Shown one piece after another: positions 21,433-30,585 of a stretch of DNA of 45,287 nt. The notes beneath the pieces are model-generated. The model saw only the letters and a program-made list of their open reading frames with translations. It searched no databases and was not told the origin of the DNA. Every line of letters starts with the position of its first letter. Position 1 is the first letter of the stretch. Position numbers and translations under genes: made by a program. The stretch lies in the NCBI GenBank assembly GCA_022819855.1, contig JAJEGN010000005.1:411061-456347 (forward strand), written 5' to 3'. The DNA comes from Gammaproteobacteria bacterium. Its GTDB lineage: Bacteria; Pseudomonadota; Gammaproteobacteria; Steroidobacterales; Rariloculaceae.

Positions 21433-22710
21433 TCAGAGGCGACGCGCCGTGCGGTTCAACGGCTCCAACATCCAATCGAGCAGAGTGCCGTAGTCGCGCA
21501 CAATATCCGCAGTCAGGGTCATTCCCGGGCGCACGGAATCAATGAGATCATTCGGCAGATTGAATCCATCCGGAAACGTTACATTAACCTGGTAGTTTGC
21601 ATTGTCCTGAACGGAAATCATGAACGCTTCACCAGGAACCAACGTTGTCTCTGAGATCGACCGCACTCTTCCGGATTGAACGCCGTATCGCTCGTACGGA
21701 AAGGCATCCAGGTACACTCGTACGTCTTGCCCAGGTTCGATGAAACCCATACCCTCCGAGGGCACCAGCAATCGTCCTTCCAATTCGGTGTTTGCGGGTA
21801 CGATATCCAACAGCTGCTGCCCGTGTTGCACCGGATCTCCGACCTCAACGCGCATGGAAGCTACGGTTCCCGTTCTGGGTGCCATAACGAACATAGTTTC
21901 TTCGCTGCGAATCTGTGAACCTTGAATCGCGAGAGCGTGGGATTGTTCACGGATAGCCGCCAGATCCAGATCGCGACTGATATCGAGCTGTTTCAGGCGC
22001 AGCTCGCTGGCGGTCACACGCGCGCGCAAACGATCCGCCTCACGCCGTCGTTCCCATAGGGCTAGCAACCATGTTCGTACCTCCTCCTCCATGCGAATTA
22101 CATCGGTTCGGGTTAGATATCCCGACGTCGCCAACCCCTTGAGTTCCAATTGACGCTGGCGCCCGACTTCCAGCCGGGTTTCGGATAGCTGTATTTCTTG
22201 ATCCAGCAGACTCAACTCCGCACGGTCCGCATTGTTCTGCTGGATAACCAGAGCCTTTTCCTGCTCGTATTGTCTCGAAACCAGATCTGCACGAATACTC
22301 AAGGTCGACCGCTGTTCCTCCAGCTCCTGAAGCATGCGGCCTTCGACTGTCAGCGACTCGCTGAAGCCGCGCCCGGAAGAGATTTCAAACAGAACTTCGC
22401 CGAACTCTACACGTTCACCAGCGTTTGCGTATCGGCGGGTTACGATTCCGGACGACCTTGCAGTGACCCTCGACCAACCGTCAACCGGGGACAAGTAACC
22501 ATGTACTTGTTCCTTGCGAGCGAACTCGTATGTTGTCGCAAAGCCAAGCGAAGCCGCTATTACAACGAACGAAAAAACAGCTACCAGGTGTGCGGACGGG
22601 GGTCGCGACAGAAGCGGAGCTTGCCATTCGGAACCGCGACGCCATTCCAGAACCTCGTCGCGAAAGAGAGGCACATTGTTACCGGCCGGCCTCGATATAC
22701 TAATGCTCAA
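21433..22710 (-). CDS. HlyD/CvaA-type membrane fusion protein
   Basis: This periplasmic adaptor joins the C39 ABC exporter to an outer-membrane channel (usually TolC), forming a type I secretion path. The 425-residue protein has a cytoplasmic N-terminus, one membrane helix (LVAVFSFVVIAASLGFATTY) and a lipoyl/barrel half (SGIVTRRYANAGERVEFGEVLFEI). A long alpha-helical hairpin (about 130-250) follows, then the returning lipoyl segment (GTVASMRVEVGDPVQHGQ) and a C-terminal beta domain. It is in the same operon as the exporter and precursor. No outer-membrane channel gene is present in the window. Confidence 0.92.
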   Translation of the reverse strand: MSISISRPAGNNVPLFRDEVLEWRRGSEWQAPLLSRPPSAHLVAVFSFVVIAASLGFATTYEFARKEQVHGYLSPVDGWSRVTARSSGIVTRRYANAGERVEFGEVLFEISSGRGFSESLTVEGRMLQELEEQRSTLSIRADLVSRQYEQEKALVIQQNNADRAELSLLDQEIQLSETRLEVGRQRQLELKGLATSGYLTRTDVIRMEEEVRTWLLALWERRREADRLRARVTASELRLKQLDISRDLDLAAIREQSHALAIQGSQIRSEETMFVMAPRTGTVASMRVEVGDPVQHGQQLLDIVPANTELEGRLLVPSEGMGFIEPGQDVRVYLDAFPYERYGVQSGRVRSISETTLVPGEAFMISVQDNANYQVNVTFPDGFNLPNDLIDSVRPGMTLTADIVRDYGTLLDWMLEPLNRTARRL

Positions 22711-22784
22711 GCCGCTCGAGGAAAAAAAGCTGATAACAATGTGCTACGTACTGGCGCGTAGTCTGCTTATCGGCCAGAACCCCC

Positions 22785-23156
22785 TTAGCCCCCTGAAAAA
22801 CATCCTGCTGCGGCGCCTCCTACGGCGCCCCCAACCACCGCACCCCCAAGTGCAGCGCCGGCCTTGACTTGAGGACCTCCCGGTGCTCTTGCACCGGCGA
22901 GGGCACCATTGGCGGCACCGCCAGCGATGCCAGCGGCACATTGCAAATCCATGTCCGCATTCCCGTTAGAGGGAGGAAGGCCCAGTGCCTCTCGATTGCA
23001 TGCGCTTCGTTCGTTGACGTTTCTAATGCTGGAACACTCTCCCGGAGTTAATCTCACAGCATCTTGGTACTGAGGTGGAAGCACGGGACTGGGCGGGCCC
23101 GGATTGACAATTCCGCCGACAACTATGGCGATTTCCGACTCGGTAAGTAGTCTCAT
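22785..23156 (-). CDS. Double-glycine bacteriocin (class II microcin-like) precursor
   Basis: The 123-residue peptide begins MRLLTESEIAIVVGG, a 15-residue double-glycine leader like those of colicin V-type microcins. Cleavage after GG would give a 108-residue core. The core is Pro-rich at first (IVNPGPPSPVLPP), has four cysteines (two possible disulphides), and ends in a Gly/Ala zipper-like hydrophobic stretch (GGAVVGGAVGGAAAGCFSGG) suited to membrane insertion. GGGAG lies just before the ATG. It is the first gene of the cassette with the adaptor, exporter and candidate immunity gene. I do not recognise a named bacteriocin. Confidence 0.85.
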   Translation of the reverse strand: MRLLTESEIAIVVGGIVNPGPPSPVLPPQYQDAVRLTPGECSSIRNVNERSACNREALGLPPSNGNADMDLQCAAGIAGGAANGALAGARAPGGPQVKAGAALGGAVVGGAVGGAAAGCFSGG

Positions 23157-23241
23157 TACATGTTTCTCCCAAATTTCAATTCAATCGTGATCCTCAGGAT
23201 CACCTCTCGATCACATCACGCTGAGTGACCGATTATTGCCG

Positions 23242-23273
23242 AGCCTAAAGCACAGGGGGGGGGGGGGTGTCAA
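23242..23273 (-). promoter_or_regulatory. Candidate slippage-controlled promoter of the bacteriocin operon (C13 in the spacer)
   Basis: On the minus strand a perfect TTGACA (23273-23268) is followed directly by 13 C residues (plus-strand G at 23255-23267), then TGTGC and TTTAGGCT. Taking TTTAGG as -10 gives an 18-bp spacer. Taking TAGGCT gives 20 bp, which would become 17 if three C are lost. Homopolymers between -35 and -10 are known to switch transcription by length change (for example opc in Neisseria). It is about 90-110 bp upstream of the precursor ATG. Confidence 0.5.
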
Positions 23274-23337
23274 GTGTTATTTGTGTGCCAATCTTGAAAA
23301 AAAGGAACTATCGGGCGACGCGCCGCCTCGATCTGGC

Positions 23338-25917
23338 TCAACCCTTGACAAACGTGACCAGTTCGTAGAGCAGTTCAAGCGCCTCGCGCGGCGACAGACT
23401 GTCCGCATCGAGCGCCTCAAGCCGTTGCCGTAGCCGGTCGGGTGCTGCCGGGACCGCCTCGAAGCCGAGTTCCTGCTGCGGGTTCGCTTTGGCGAGCGCC
23501 TGCTGTTCGCGCTCGAGCAGCTTGAGATAGCCACGCGCGTCGTCGATGACGCGCCGCGGCACGCCCGCGAGTTCCGCGACGTTCAGGCCGTAGCTCTGGT
23601 TCGCGGGACCGGGCTTCACGCTGTGCAGGAATATGAGTTCGCGGCCGTGCTCGGTCGCGTCGAGATGGACGTTCGCGCAGTTGGGCAGGTCGTCGGGCAG
23701 GCTCGTGAGTTCGAAGTAATGCGTCGCGAACAGCGTGAACGCATCGAGCTCGCGGCCGATGTGGCGCGCCGCGGCCCAGGCCAGCGACAGGCCGTCGAAT
23801 GTGCTCGTGCCGCGGCCGACCTCGTCCATGAGCACGAGGCTAGCGCGCGTCGCGTTGTTGAGGATTCTGGCCGTCTCCGTCATTTCGACCATGAAGGTCG
23901 AGCGCCCGCCCGTGAGGTCGTCGGCCGCGCCGATGCGTGTGAATATCCGGTCCACCGTGCCGATGACCGCGGCCTCGGCCGGCACGAAACTGCCGATATG
24001 CGCGAGGATCACGATGAGCGCCGTCTGGCGCATGTAGGTCGACTTGCCGCCCATGTTCGGGCCCGTGATGATCAGCATCCGCTGGTGCTCGTCGAGCCGC
24101 ATGTCGTTCGGCACGAACGGCGCCTCGGACGATTGCTCGACGCCGAGGTGTCGGCCGGCGCGATAGTCGATCTGCGGGTCTTCGACGAGTTCCGGCCGCA
24201 CGAGGCCCAGCGTCGAAGCGCGCTCCGCGAGGTTCGTCAGCGTGTCGATCTCGGCGATGCTCGCGACCGTCTGCTGCAGGCCTTCGAGGCTTTCCGCGAG
24301 CAGGTCGAGCAGTCCGTCGTAGAGCAGTCGTTCGCGGGCGAGCGCGCGTTCCCGCGCGCCGAGGATCCTGTCCTCGAATTCCTTGAGTTCGGGCGTGATG
24401 TATCGCTCGGCGCCCTTGAGCGTCTGGCGGCGGATGTAGTCTGCCGGCGCTGAGGCGGCCTGGGTCTTGGTGATCTCGATGTAGTAGCCGTGCACGCGGT
24501 TGTAGCCGACCTTGAGTTTCGGTAGGCCCGTGCGCTCGCGCTGCTCCTTTTCGAAGCGGTCGAGAAACTCGCTCGCGTTGGTGCTGGCCGCACGCAAGTC
24601 GTCGAGCTCGGCGTCGTAGCCGTCGGCGATGACACCGCCGTCGCGCACGAGCGCCGGCGGCGTCTCGACGAGTGCGCGCTCGAGCAGGCTGCGCTCCTCG
24701 GTGTGCTCGGAGCAGGACCGGTCGAGTTCTTCGAGCCGCGGCGAGTCGATGCCGTCGAGCTGCGTCTTGATCCCCGGGATCATTGCGAGGCCGTCCCTGA
24801 GTTGCGCGAGATCGCGAGGCCGGGCGGAGCGCAAGGCGACACGAGTCAGGATTCGCTCGAGATCGCCGATCTCCTTCAGCGCCTTGGCGAGGGCGCCGGC
24901 AAGTCCGCGCTCGCACAGCGTCTCGATTGCCTGTTGGCGTTTCTTTAATGGCTCGCGCGCCCGGATCGGCCGGCCGAGCCAGGCCCGGATGAGCCGGCTG
25001 CCCATTGGCGTCGCGCAGCGGTCCATGATTCCGGCGAGCGTGAATTCCCGCGTCGATCCGAGGGACGACTCGATCTCGAGGTTGCGGCGGGTCTGCGCGT
25101 CGAGAATCAGCGCGTCGTCGTGGCGTTCGCGGGTCAGGGTGCGCACGTGCGGCAGTTCCGAACGCTGCGTTTCCTTGACGTACTGGATAAGGCAGCCCGC
25201 AGCGCCGATGGCCGATGACAGGTCCTCGGCATCGAATCCCTTGAGGTCGATGGTGTTGAACTGGGCGCAGAGCAGCCGCTTGCCGGTCTCGACGTCGAAG
25301 TGCCATGGCGGCCGGTGGCGAACCTGCGCGTGGCTCGCGAGCCCGTTCGGAGCGGCGGCGTCCTCGGGCAGCAGGAGTTCGGCTGGCGCGAGACGCTCGA
25401 GTTCGCCCGCGAGCACCTCGTCGTCGGCGAGTTCGGTCACGGCGAGCCGTCCGCCCGCGAGATCGAGCCAGGCGAGTCCGGCCGGTGCGCCGGGGGAGCC
25501 CCCGGAGCCCGGCGAGCCGGGGTCGAGCGCCGCGACATGGCGTGTCTCCGCGGCCCCGAGCAAGGCTTCGTCGGTCAGCGTGCCGGGCGTCACGATCCTG
25601 ACGACGCGCCGTTCCACGGGACCCTTGCTCTTCGCCGGGTCGCCGATCTGTTCGCAGATCGCAACCGACTCGCCGAGCTTGACGAGCCTCGCGAGGTAGG
25701 TGTCGACGGCGTGATAGGGCACGCCCGCCATCGGGATCGGGTCACCGGCCGACTTCCCTCGTTTTGTGAGCACGATGTCGATGAGGCCGGCGACGCGGCG
25801 CGCGTCCTCGTAGAAGAGCTCGTAGAAGTCGCCCATGCGGAAGAACAGCAGCGCATCCGGATGCTCGGCCTTGATGGCCAGGTACTGCTGCATGACGGGC
25901 GTGTGGGATCGGGGCAT
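23338..25917 (-). CDS. mutS: DNA mismatch repair protein MutS
   Basis: MutS recognises base mismatches and small loops and starts methyl-directed repair. The 859-residue protein has the N-terminal mismatch-binding motif ([15 protein letters not shown], with the Phe-x-Glu element nearby). Connector, lever and clamp domains follow, then the ATPase with Walker [16 protein letters not shown], a signature around [11 protein letters not shown] and [16 protein letters not shown]. The length is normal. It is divergent from the glycosyltransferase, with fold-back copy 2 between them. Its 3' end is 64 bp before the TTGACA of the bacteriocin promoter. Confidence 0.97.
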   Translation of the reverse strand: MPRSHTPVMQQYLAIKAEHPDALLFFRMGDFYELFYEDARRVAGLIDIVLTKRGKSAGDPIPMAGVPYHAVDTYLARLVKLGESVAICEQIGDPAKSKGPVERRVVRIVTPGTLTDEALLGAAETRHVAALDPGSPGSGGSPGAPAGLAWLDLAGGRLAVTELADDEVLAGELERLAPAELLLPEDAAAPNGLASHAQVRHRPPWHFDVETGKRLLCAQFNTIDLKGFDAEDLSSAIGAAGCLIQYVKETQRSELPHVRTLTRERHDDALILDAQTRRNLEIESSLGSTREFTLAGIMDRCATPMGSRLIRAWLGRPIRAREPLKKRQQAIETLCERGLAGALAKALKEIGDLERILTRVALRSARPRDLAQLRDGLAMIPGIKTQLDGIDSPRLEELDRSCSEHTEERSLLERALVETPPALVRDGGVIADGYDAELDDLRAASTNASEFLDRFEKEQRERTGLPKLKVGYNRVHGYYIEITKTQAASAPADYIRRQTLKGAERYITPELKEFEDRILGARERALARERLLYDGLLDLLAESLEGLQQTVASIAEIDTLTNLAERASTLGLVRPELVEDPQIDYRAGRHLGVEQSSEAPFVPNDMRLDEHQRMLIITGPNMGGKSTYMRQTALIVILAHIGSFVPAEAAVIGTVDRIFTRIGAADDLTGGRSTFMVEMTETARILNNATRASLVLMDEVGRGTSTFDGLSLAWAAARHIGRELDAFTLFATHYFELTSLPDDLPNCANVHLDATEHGRELIFLHSVKPGPANQSYGLNVAELAGVPRRVIDDARGYLKLLEREQQALAKANPQQELGFEAVPAAPDRLRQRLEALDADSLSPREALELLYELVTFVKG

Positions 25918-25994
25918 GGTCGGTGCGGGGCCGCGCGGGGGTCATCATTCTAGACGCTTATATGTTGCGGCCGGAGATGCTTTTGCATGGTTGC

Positions 25995-26104
25995 GGGGAG
26001 TCGTACTGCCGGTCGCTTGAGACACGCGGTGAATACATCCCTGTACGCTCCGCGCGCGCATCCCTGCGCGCGAGGGTCTCAAGCGACCGGCAGTACGACT
26101 CCCC
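25995..26104 (+). repeat. Fold-back repeat, copy 2 (29-bp perfect arms, 52-nt core)
   Basis: Arms 25995-26023 and 26076-26104 are perfect 29-bp reverse complements around a 52-nt core (26024-26075). That core matches the inverted core of copy 1 at 48 of 52 positions. The arm begins GGGGAGTCGTACTGCC and ends GCTTGAGAC. Its middle 15 bp differ from copy 1, with the change mirrored in the opposite arm. The inner hairpin CGCGCGC-atccct-GCGCGCG is identical. It lies between divergent mutS and the glycosyltransferase, 78 bp from the mutS start. Confidence 0.9.
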
Positions 26105-26185
26105 TTGTGTTTGCAGCAGGCCGGGAACGTTGTCGTAAGAGCGTTATTGCTGCCTGGACGTTTCGTTGAGGGCTATGATTGCCGC

Positions 26186-27367
26186 GTGAAAATTCTTCAC
26201 GTCGAAGCCGGCCGGAAGCTGCTGGGCGGAGCGAACCAGGTCCGCGCTCTGGTGCGGGGACTCCGCGAGAGAGGCGTGGAGAATGTGCTCGTGTGTCCGC
26301 CGGGAGACGTTGCGGGGATGCAGATTCGCGGGCTGCGTTTTTCGGCTGGATTTGTCGGTCAGGGCGAAAGTGCCTGGGTACGGCCTGGCGGGGATGGGAC
26401 GATCGTGCTGCCGATGGGCGGCGACCTCGACTTCGGCCTCGTGCGGCGGCTCCGGGCGGTGTTCAGCAGCGTCAGACCCGATATCGTGCACGTGCACTCG
26501 CGGCGCGGCGCCGATCTCTTCGCGGGTCTCGCCTGTCTCGCGGAGGGGCTGCCGGCAGTTCTGACGCGCCGGGTCGATAGCCCGGAGCCGGCATCCTGGG
26601 CGCGATTCAAGTACCGGCCGTATCGCGCGATTGTCGCGATCTCGCGCGCCGTCGAGGCGCAATTGACTGGCAGGGCCGGACTCGACAAGACGCGCGTCAG
26701 GAGGATTCCTAGTGCCGTGAATCCGCACGAGTTTCTTCCGGACCGAACCGCACGCGCCCGGCTGCTCGCGGAGTTTGCGCTGCCGAAAGATGCGGTCGTG
26801 GCCGCGGTTTCGGCACAGCTCATCAAGCGCAAGGGACACGACGTGCTGCTGGCCTGCCTGCCGGAGCTCGTGCAACGGCATCCGGAATTCAGAGTCGTGT
26901 GCTTCGGCGACGGACCGCTCAAGCGGCGCCTGCGGCGCAGAATCGGCGCGCTGGGGCTTGACCGTCATGTCCAGCTTGCGGGTTTCCGCCGCGACTTGCC
27001 CTCGCTTCTGCCGGGTGTCGACGTGCTCGTGCATCCCGCGCGGCGCGAAGGGCTCGGCGTCGCGCTGCTCGAGGCGATGAGCTCAGGCGTACCGGTCGTC
27101 GCTTCGGCCGTCGGGGGCATCGTCGATGTCGTCGAGTCCGAGGTCGAAGGACTTCTCGTTCCGCCCGACAATGCCGCGGAACTTGGCGCAGCGCTCGAAC
27201 GAATCATCGGCGACGCGCGCTTGCGCAAGCGCATGGGCATTGCCGGCAGGGCGCGAGTGCAGCGGGAGTTCTCGGTGGAACTGATGGCCAAGCGCTATCT
27301 CGATCTCTATCGTGAAATCCTCATGGACGCGGAGACAAACCGGCAAGGCGCGGAAGTTCTTTCATGA
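26186..27367 (+). CDS. GT4-family glycosyltransferase
   Basis: This is a GT-B fold retaining glycosyltransferase, probably acting in cell-surface glycan or lipopolysaccharide synthesis. The product (393 residues from GTG at 26186) opens MKILHVEAGRKLLGGANQVRAL. It has the acceptor-side HVHSRRGADLFAGL and the C-terminal nucleotide-sugar site with KRKGHDVLL, FGDGPLKRRL and the EX7E-type EGLGVALLEAMSSGVPVVAS. The frame is open from 26105, but the GTG start matches the family N-terminus. No neighbouring glycan genes identify the substrate, so donor and acceptor are unknown. Confidence 0.88.
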   Translation: MKILHVEAGRKLLGGANQVRALVRGLRERGVENVLVCPPGDVAGMQIRGLRFSAGFVGQGESAWVRPGGDGTIVLPMGGDLDFGLVRRLRAVFSSVRPDIVHVHSRRGADLFAGLACLAEGLPAVLTRRVDSPEPASWARFKYRPYRAIVAISRAVEAQLTGRAGLDKTRVRRIPSAVNPHEFLPDRTARARLLAEFALPKDAVVAAVSAQLIKRKGHDVLLACLPELVQRHPEFRVVCFGDGPLKRRLRRRIGALGLDRHVQLAGFRRDLPSLLPGVDVLVHPARREGLGVALLEAMSSGVPVVASAVGGIVDVVESEVEGLLVPPDNAAELGAALERIIGDARLRKRMGIAGRARVQREFSVELMAKRYLDLYREILMDAETNRQGAEVLS

Positions 27368-27454
27368 GCACGGCCGAAACCTTGCGGGAGAAAACGGAAC
27401 CGTTACGTCCGACTCGCTGTCATCCGCCGGAGCGCAATCACGTCGAGAACGAAC

Positions 27455-27955
27455 ATGCCCCGTTCTGATCGCGAACTTGCAGCGCTCGCAGCCCGGCTTG
27501 GCGAGGCACTACTCGCCCGCAACTGGACTGCGTGCACCGCGGAGTCCTGCACGGGCGGCTGGATCGCCAAGGTCATGACGGACGTGCCCGGCAGCAGCGG
27601 CTGGTTCGGGACCGGGTTCGTGACCTACGCGAACGAAGCCAAGATGGGACTACTGGACGTGCCGGCTGAGATGCTCGAGGCGCATGGCGCGGTAAGCGAG
27701 CCGGTCGTCATCGCGATGGCGGAAGCTGCGCGATCGCGGACCGGCGCCGACCTCGCCGTTGCGGTCAGCGGCGTTGCCGGACCGGACGGCGGCACGGATG
27801 AGAAACCTGTGGGTACGGTCTGGTTCGCCTGGGCCAGACCGGATCGGACGCGCGCCGAGCGGAGGCAATTGCCGGGCGATCGCGAGCGGATTCGCAGACT
27901 CGCAGTCGAGCGTGCGCTCGAAGGGCTCCTCAGCGACGCCGCGTCCGATGAGTAG
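27455..27955 (+). CDS. pncC: Nicotinamide-nucleotide amidase PncC (CinA C-terminal domain)
   Basis: This enzyme deamidates nicotinamide mononucleotide to nicotinate mononucleotide, salvaging NMN made by DNA ligase. The 166-residue single-domain protein has the CinA-C signatures ARNWTACTAESCTGGWIAK, GFVTYANEAKMGLLDVP, the VSGVAGPDGGT loop and KPVGTVWFAW. It lacks the N-terminal MoCF-like domain of full CinA, like E. coli YgaD. It overlaps thpR by 8 bp and lies upstream of recA, the conserved cinA-recA linkage. Confidence 0.94.
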   Translation: MPRSDRELAALAARLGEALLARNWTACTAESCTGGWIAKVMTDVPGSSGWFGTGFVTYANEAKMGLLDVPAEMLEAHGAVSEPVVIAMAEAARSRTGADLAVAVSGVAGPDGGTDEKPVGTVWFAWARPDRTRAERRQLPGDRERIRRLAVERALEGLLSDAASDE

Positions 27956-28496
27956 CGAGCCACGGGTTGATTCGCCTGAAGGGAAACTGAAACGTCGCCG
28001 CGTCTTTTTCGCTCTGTGGCCGGACGAAGCGACACGCACGGCGCTCGCCAGGGCCACGCGGCGCGCCGTGCGTGCGGCGGGCGGCCGAGCGACGCGTCGC
28101 GAGAACCTCCACATCACTGTCGCGTTTCTCGGCGGCGTTACCTCGGTCGAACTTGACCGCGCCCGCGATGTCCCGCCGATCGCGACGGGTCCGGTCGAAC
28201 TGGTCCTCGACACGCTCGGTCACTGGCCCAGGCCACGGATTCTATGGCTCGCACCGTCCGCAAGGCCGGATTCGCTCGTGGCGCTGGAGCGCTCGCTCTG
28301 GGACGGCCTCGTCGCGCAGGGATTCGAACGCGAAAGGAAGGTCTTCACCCCGCACGTGACGCTCAGCCGGCGCGCTCGCGCGGTCGAAGAAACGGTCAGG
28401 CCCGTGCATTGGCGGGCCGAGCGGCTGACGCTGCTGGAATCCGTGCCCGTCGAGCGCGGCGTGCGCTATGAGCCGATCCAGGAGTGGCCGCTGTGA
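27948..28496 (+). CDS. thpR: RNA 2',3'-cyclic phosphodiesterase (2'-5' RNA ligase family)
   Basis: ThpR belongs to the 2H phosphoesterase superfamily and hydrolyses 2',3'-cyclic phosphate ends of RNA. The 182-residue product (ATG at 27948, overlapping the end of pncC) has FFALWPDEATR and the two catalytic H-x-T motifs, NLHITVAFLG and FTPHVTLSRR. The E/RY-rich C-terminus is typical (VRYEPIQEWPL). A longer open frame from 27759 lies inside pncC and is not used. Its position between pncC and the recA operon suggests co-transcription with pncC. Confidence 0.92.
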   Translation: MSSEPRVDSPEGKLKRRRVFFALWPDEATRTALARATRRAVRAAGGRATRRENLHITVAFLGGVTSVELDRARDVPPIATGPVELVLDTLGHWPRPRILWLAPSARPDSLVALERSLWDGLVAQGFERERKVFTPHVTLSRRARAVEETVRPVHWRAERLTLLESVPVERGVRYEPIQEWPL

Positions 28497-28608
28497 GCAC
28501 AGAGCGGAACCCGCGCCGCGACGTGTTGGCGCTCGTCAAACCGGGCGCCGATACGGTCTCCCGAATCCGCATGTTTTGCACCGAAATGCGGCTGATTGCC
28601 CGGCCCAT

Positions 28609-28625
28609 CTGTGAAATAATCACAG
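28609..28625 (+). promoter_or_regulatory. 17-bp palindrome upstream of the coiled-coil/recA operon
   Basis: CTGTGA-aataa-TCACAG is a perfect 6-5-6 inverted repeat 58 bp before the ATG at 28683. It resembles a LexA box (CTGT...ACAG), but it is 17 bp long, one base longer than the standard 16-bp CTG-N10-CAG. It also resembles a CRP half-site pair with one base too few. Its place ahead of the operon that contains recA suggests an operator; the protein that binds it is not known. Confidence 0.35.
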
Positions 28626-28682
28626 CGTTCAATTTCCTGATCGCCGCCGACTCGAACCGGACCGAAAACTACCGTTGACGGT

Positions 28683-29306
28683 ATGGCAGGACCCCGGAGC
28701 ATGACCGCAGTTGACATCGCCACCATCGCGCAGCCCGTTGTCGCCGCCATTGTCGGGGCCGGGCAAATCGCCGTCGTCTGGTACGGTATCCGCGCGATGA
28801 TCGCCGCCAACGACGAGCGCGCGGCTGGAGCCGCCGAAGCCGGTCGCCACGCCGGCAAGCTCGCGGCCGAATCCCAACGCAGCGCCGATCAGCGGCACAA
28901 GGCAGCCCAACGCCGCGCCGACCAGCGGCACGCTGAAGCCATGCAGCGGCACGCCGAAGCCATGCGCCTCGGCGACAAACGGCACGCCGAAGCCCTAAGC
29001 AGCGCCGACCAGCGGCACAAGGCAGCCGAACGTAGCGCTGACCAGCTGCACAATGCAGCCCAGCGCATTGCTGACCAGCGGCACGCCGAAGCCCTAAGCG
29101 GCGCCGATCAGCGGCACACCGAAGCCCAACGCCGCGCCGACCAGCGGCACAAGGCAGCCCAACGCCGCGCCGACCAGCGGCACGCTGAAGCCATGCAGCG
29201 GCACGCTGACGCCATGCGCCTCGACGATCAACGGCACGCCGAAGCCATGACCGCGCTAACCGCGCTCATTGAGCGCACCGCTCCCCACCCGGAAACCTCG
29301 CGATGA
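28683..29306 (+). CDS. Membrane-anchored hendecad-repeat coiled-coil protein
   Basis: I do not recognise a family. The 207-residue protein has one N-terminal membrane segment (around [22 protein letters not shown]). The rest is almost all a His/Arg/Ala-rich helix built from 11-residue units of the form H-x-x-A-x-x-x-A-D-Q-R ([33 protein letters not shown]), with two 18-residue (11+7) units. This spacing predicts a long, possibly right-handed, coiled coil. At the DNA level a roughly 100-bp block at about 28890-28990 recurs at about 29138-29240. The stop overlaps the recA start (ATGA). An ATG at 28701 is an alternative start. Confidence 0.75.
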   Translation: MAGPRSMTAVDIATIAQPVVAAIVGAGQIAVVWYGIRAMIAANDERAAGAAEAGRHAGKLAAESQRSADQRHKAAQRRADQRHAEAMQRHAEAMRLGDKRHAEALSSADQRHKAAERSADQLHNAAQRIADQRHAEALSGADQRHTEAQRRADQRHKAAQRRADQRHAEAMQRHADAMRLDDQRHAEAMTALTALIERTAPHPETSR

Positions 29307-30364
29307 CCACAAAAACTATGGACGACAACCGCAAACGGGCACTTGCAGCCGCCCTGGGCCAGATCGAAAAACAGTTCGGCAAGGGGTCCGTCATGCGCCT
29401 CGGAGACTCGATCGCGACGCGCGACTTCGATGTCGTCTCCACGGGCTCGCTGGGCCTCGACGTCGCGCTCGGGATCGGCGGTTTGCCGCGCGGGCGGGTC
29501 GTCGAGATCTACGGGCCGGAGGCGTCCGGCAAGACGACAATGACGCTGCAGGTCGTTGCCGAGATCCAGCGCGTCGGCGGTACTGCCGCGTTCGTCGATG
29601 CCGAGCACGCGCTCGACCCGATCTACGCCGAGAAGGTCGGCGTCAATGTCGACGATCTCCTGATCTCCCAGCCCGACACGGGCGAGCAGGCGCTCGAGAT
29701 CACCGACATGCTGGTCCGCTCAGGGGCCGTCGATGTCGTTGTCGTCGATTCGGTCGCGGCGCTGACGCCGAAGGCCGAGATCGAGGGCGAAATGGGCGAT
29801 TCGCACGTGGGCCTGCAGGCGCGGCTCATGTCGCAGGCCCTGCGCAAGCTCACGGCGAACATCAAGCGCTCGAATTGCCTCGTGGTTTTCATCAACCAGA
29901 TTCGCATGAAGATCGGGGTCATGTTCGGCAATCCCGAGACGACGACGGGCGGCAATGCGCTCAAGTTCTATTCGTCCGTGAGGCTCGACATCCGCCGAAT
30001 CGGCGCGATCAAGAAGGGCGACGAGATCCTCGGCAACGAAACGCGGGTCAAGGTCGTCAAGAACAAGGTCGCGCCGCCGTTCAGGAAGGCCGAGTTCGAG
30101 ATCCTGTACGGCCACGGCATTTCGCGCGAAGGCGAGATCATCGACCACGGCGTGCAGCAGGGCCTCATCGACAAGTCCGGTTCCTGGTACAGCTACAACG
30201 GCGACCGGGTCGGCCAGGGCAAGGAGAACGCGCGCGAGTTCCTGATCGAGCATCCCGACATCGCTGCCGAAATCGAGGCGCAGATCAGGAACAGGCTGCT
30301 GCCCGGAACGGTACTGACTGAAGTGCCGTCGACTGAAGAAGACGCGACGCGCAAGCAAGCCTAG
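29303..30364 (+). CDS. recA: Recombinase RecA
   Basis: RecA forms filaments on single-stranded DNA, promotes homologous recombination and triggers LexA cleavage. The 353-residue protein has [13 protein letters not shown], Walker A GPEASGKT, the L2-type region [20 protein letters not shown] and the acidic C-terminus. The ATG at 29303 overlaps the stop of the coiled-coil gene; the ATG at 29318 ([10 protein letters not shown]) is the classical start and also possible. recX follows after 221 bp. Overlap with an upstream gene is unusual for recA, which normally follows its own SOS promoter. Confidence 0.97.
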   Translation: MTTKTMDDNRKRALAAALGQIEKQFGKGSVMRLGDSIATRDFDVVSTGSLGLDVALGIGGLPRGRVVEIYGPEASGKTTMTLQVVAEIQRVGGTAAFVDAEHALDPIYAEKVGVNVDDLLISQPDTGEQALEITDMLVRSGAVDVVVVDSVAALTPKAEIEGEMGDSHVGLQARLMSQALRKLTANIKRSNCLVVFINQIRMKIGVMFGNPETTTGGNALKFYSSVRLDIRRIGAIKKGDEILGNETRVKVVKNKVAPPFRKAEFEILYGHGISREGEIIDHGVQQGLIDKSGSWYSYNGDRVGQGKENAREFLIEHPDIAAEIEAQIRNRLLPGTVLTEVPSTEEDATRKQA

Positions 30365-30585
30365 CGGCCCGTGGCGAGAGCGTCACTGCATTTGGCGGAA
30401 GACCGCCTCGCAAGGCCTGATTGGGCGGAACGCCTGGCCGAAGACGGCCGATCAACCGGCGATGCATCCCGCCTGAGCTGCGTTGCTCGTCGCTCCAATG
30501 TGTCCAGTTTGCTCGCTCCTCGCGCCTTGTCAGGCGGGCGCCTCGCCAGTCTCGGTGCGACGCGGGGTCTTGCTGCGGACTGCTA

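Noticed and set aside
30365..30585. Possible gene or repeat in the recA-recX gap, including a minus-strand frame through NWTHWSDEQRSS
   Set aside because: The frame overlaps recA and recX without a start or ribosome-binding site; sequence alone does not show whether it is a dispersed repeat.
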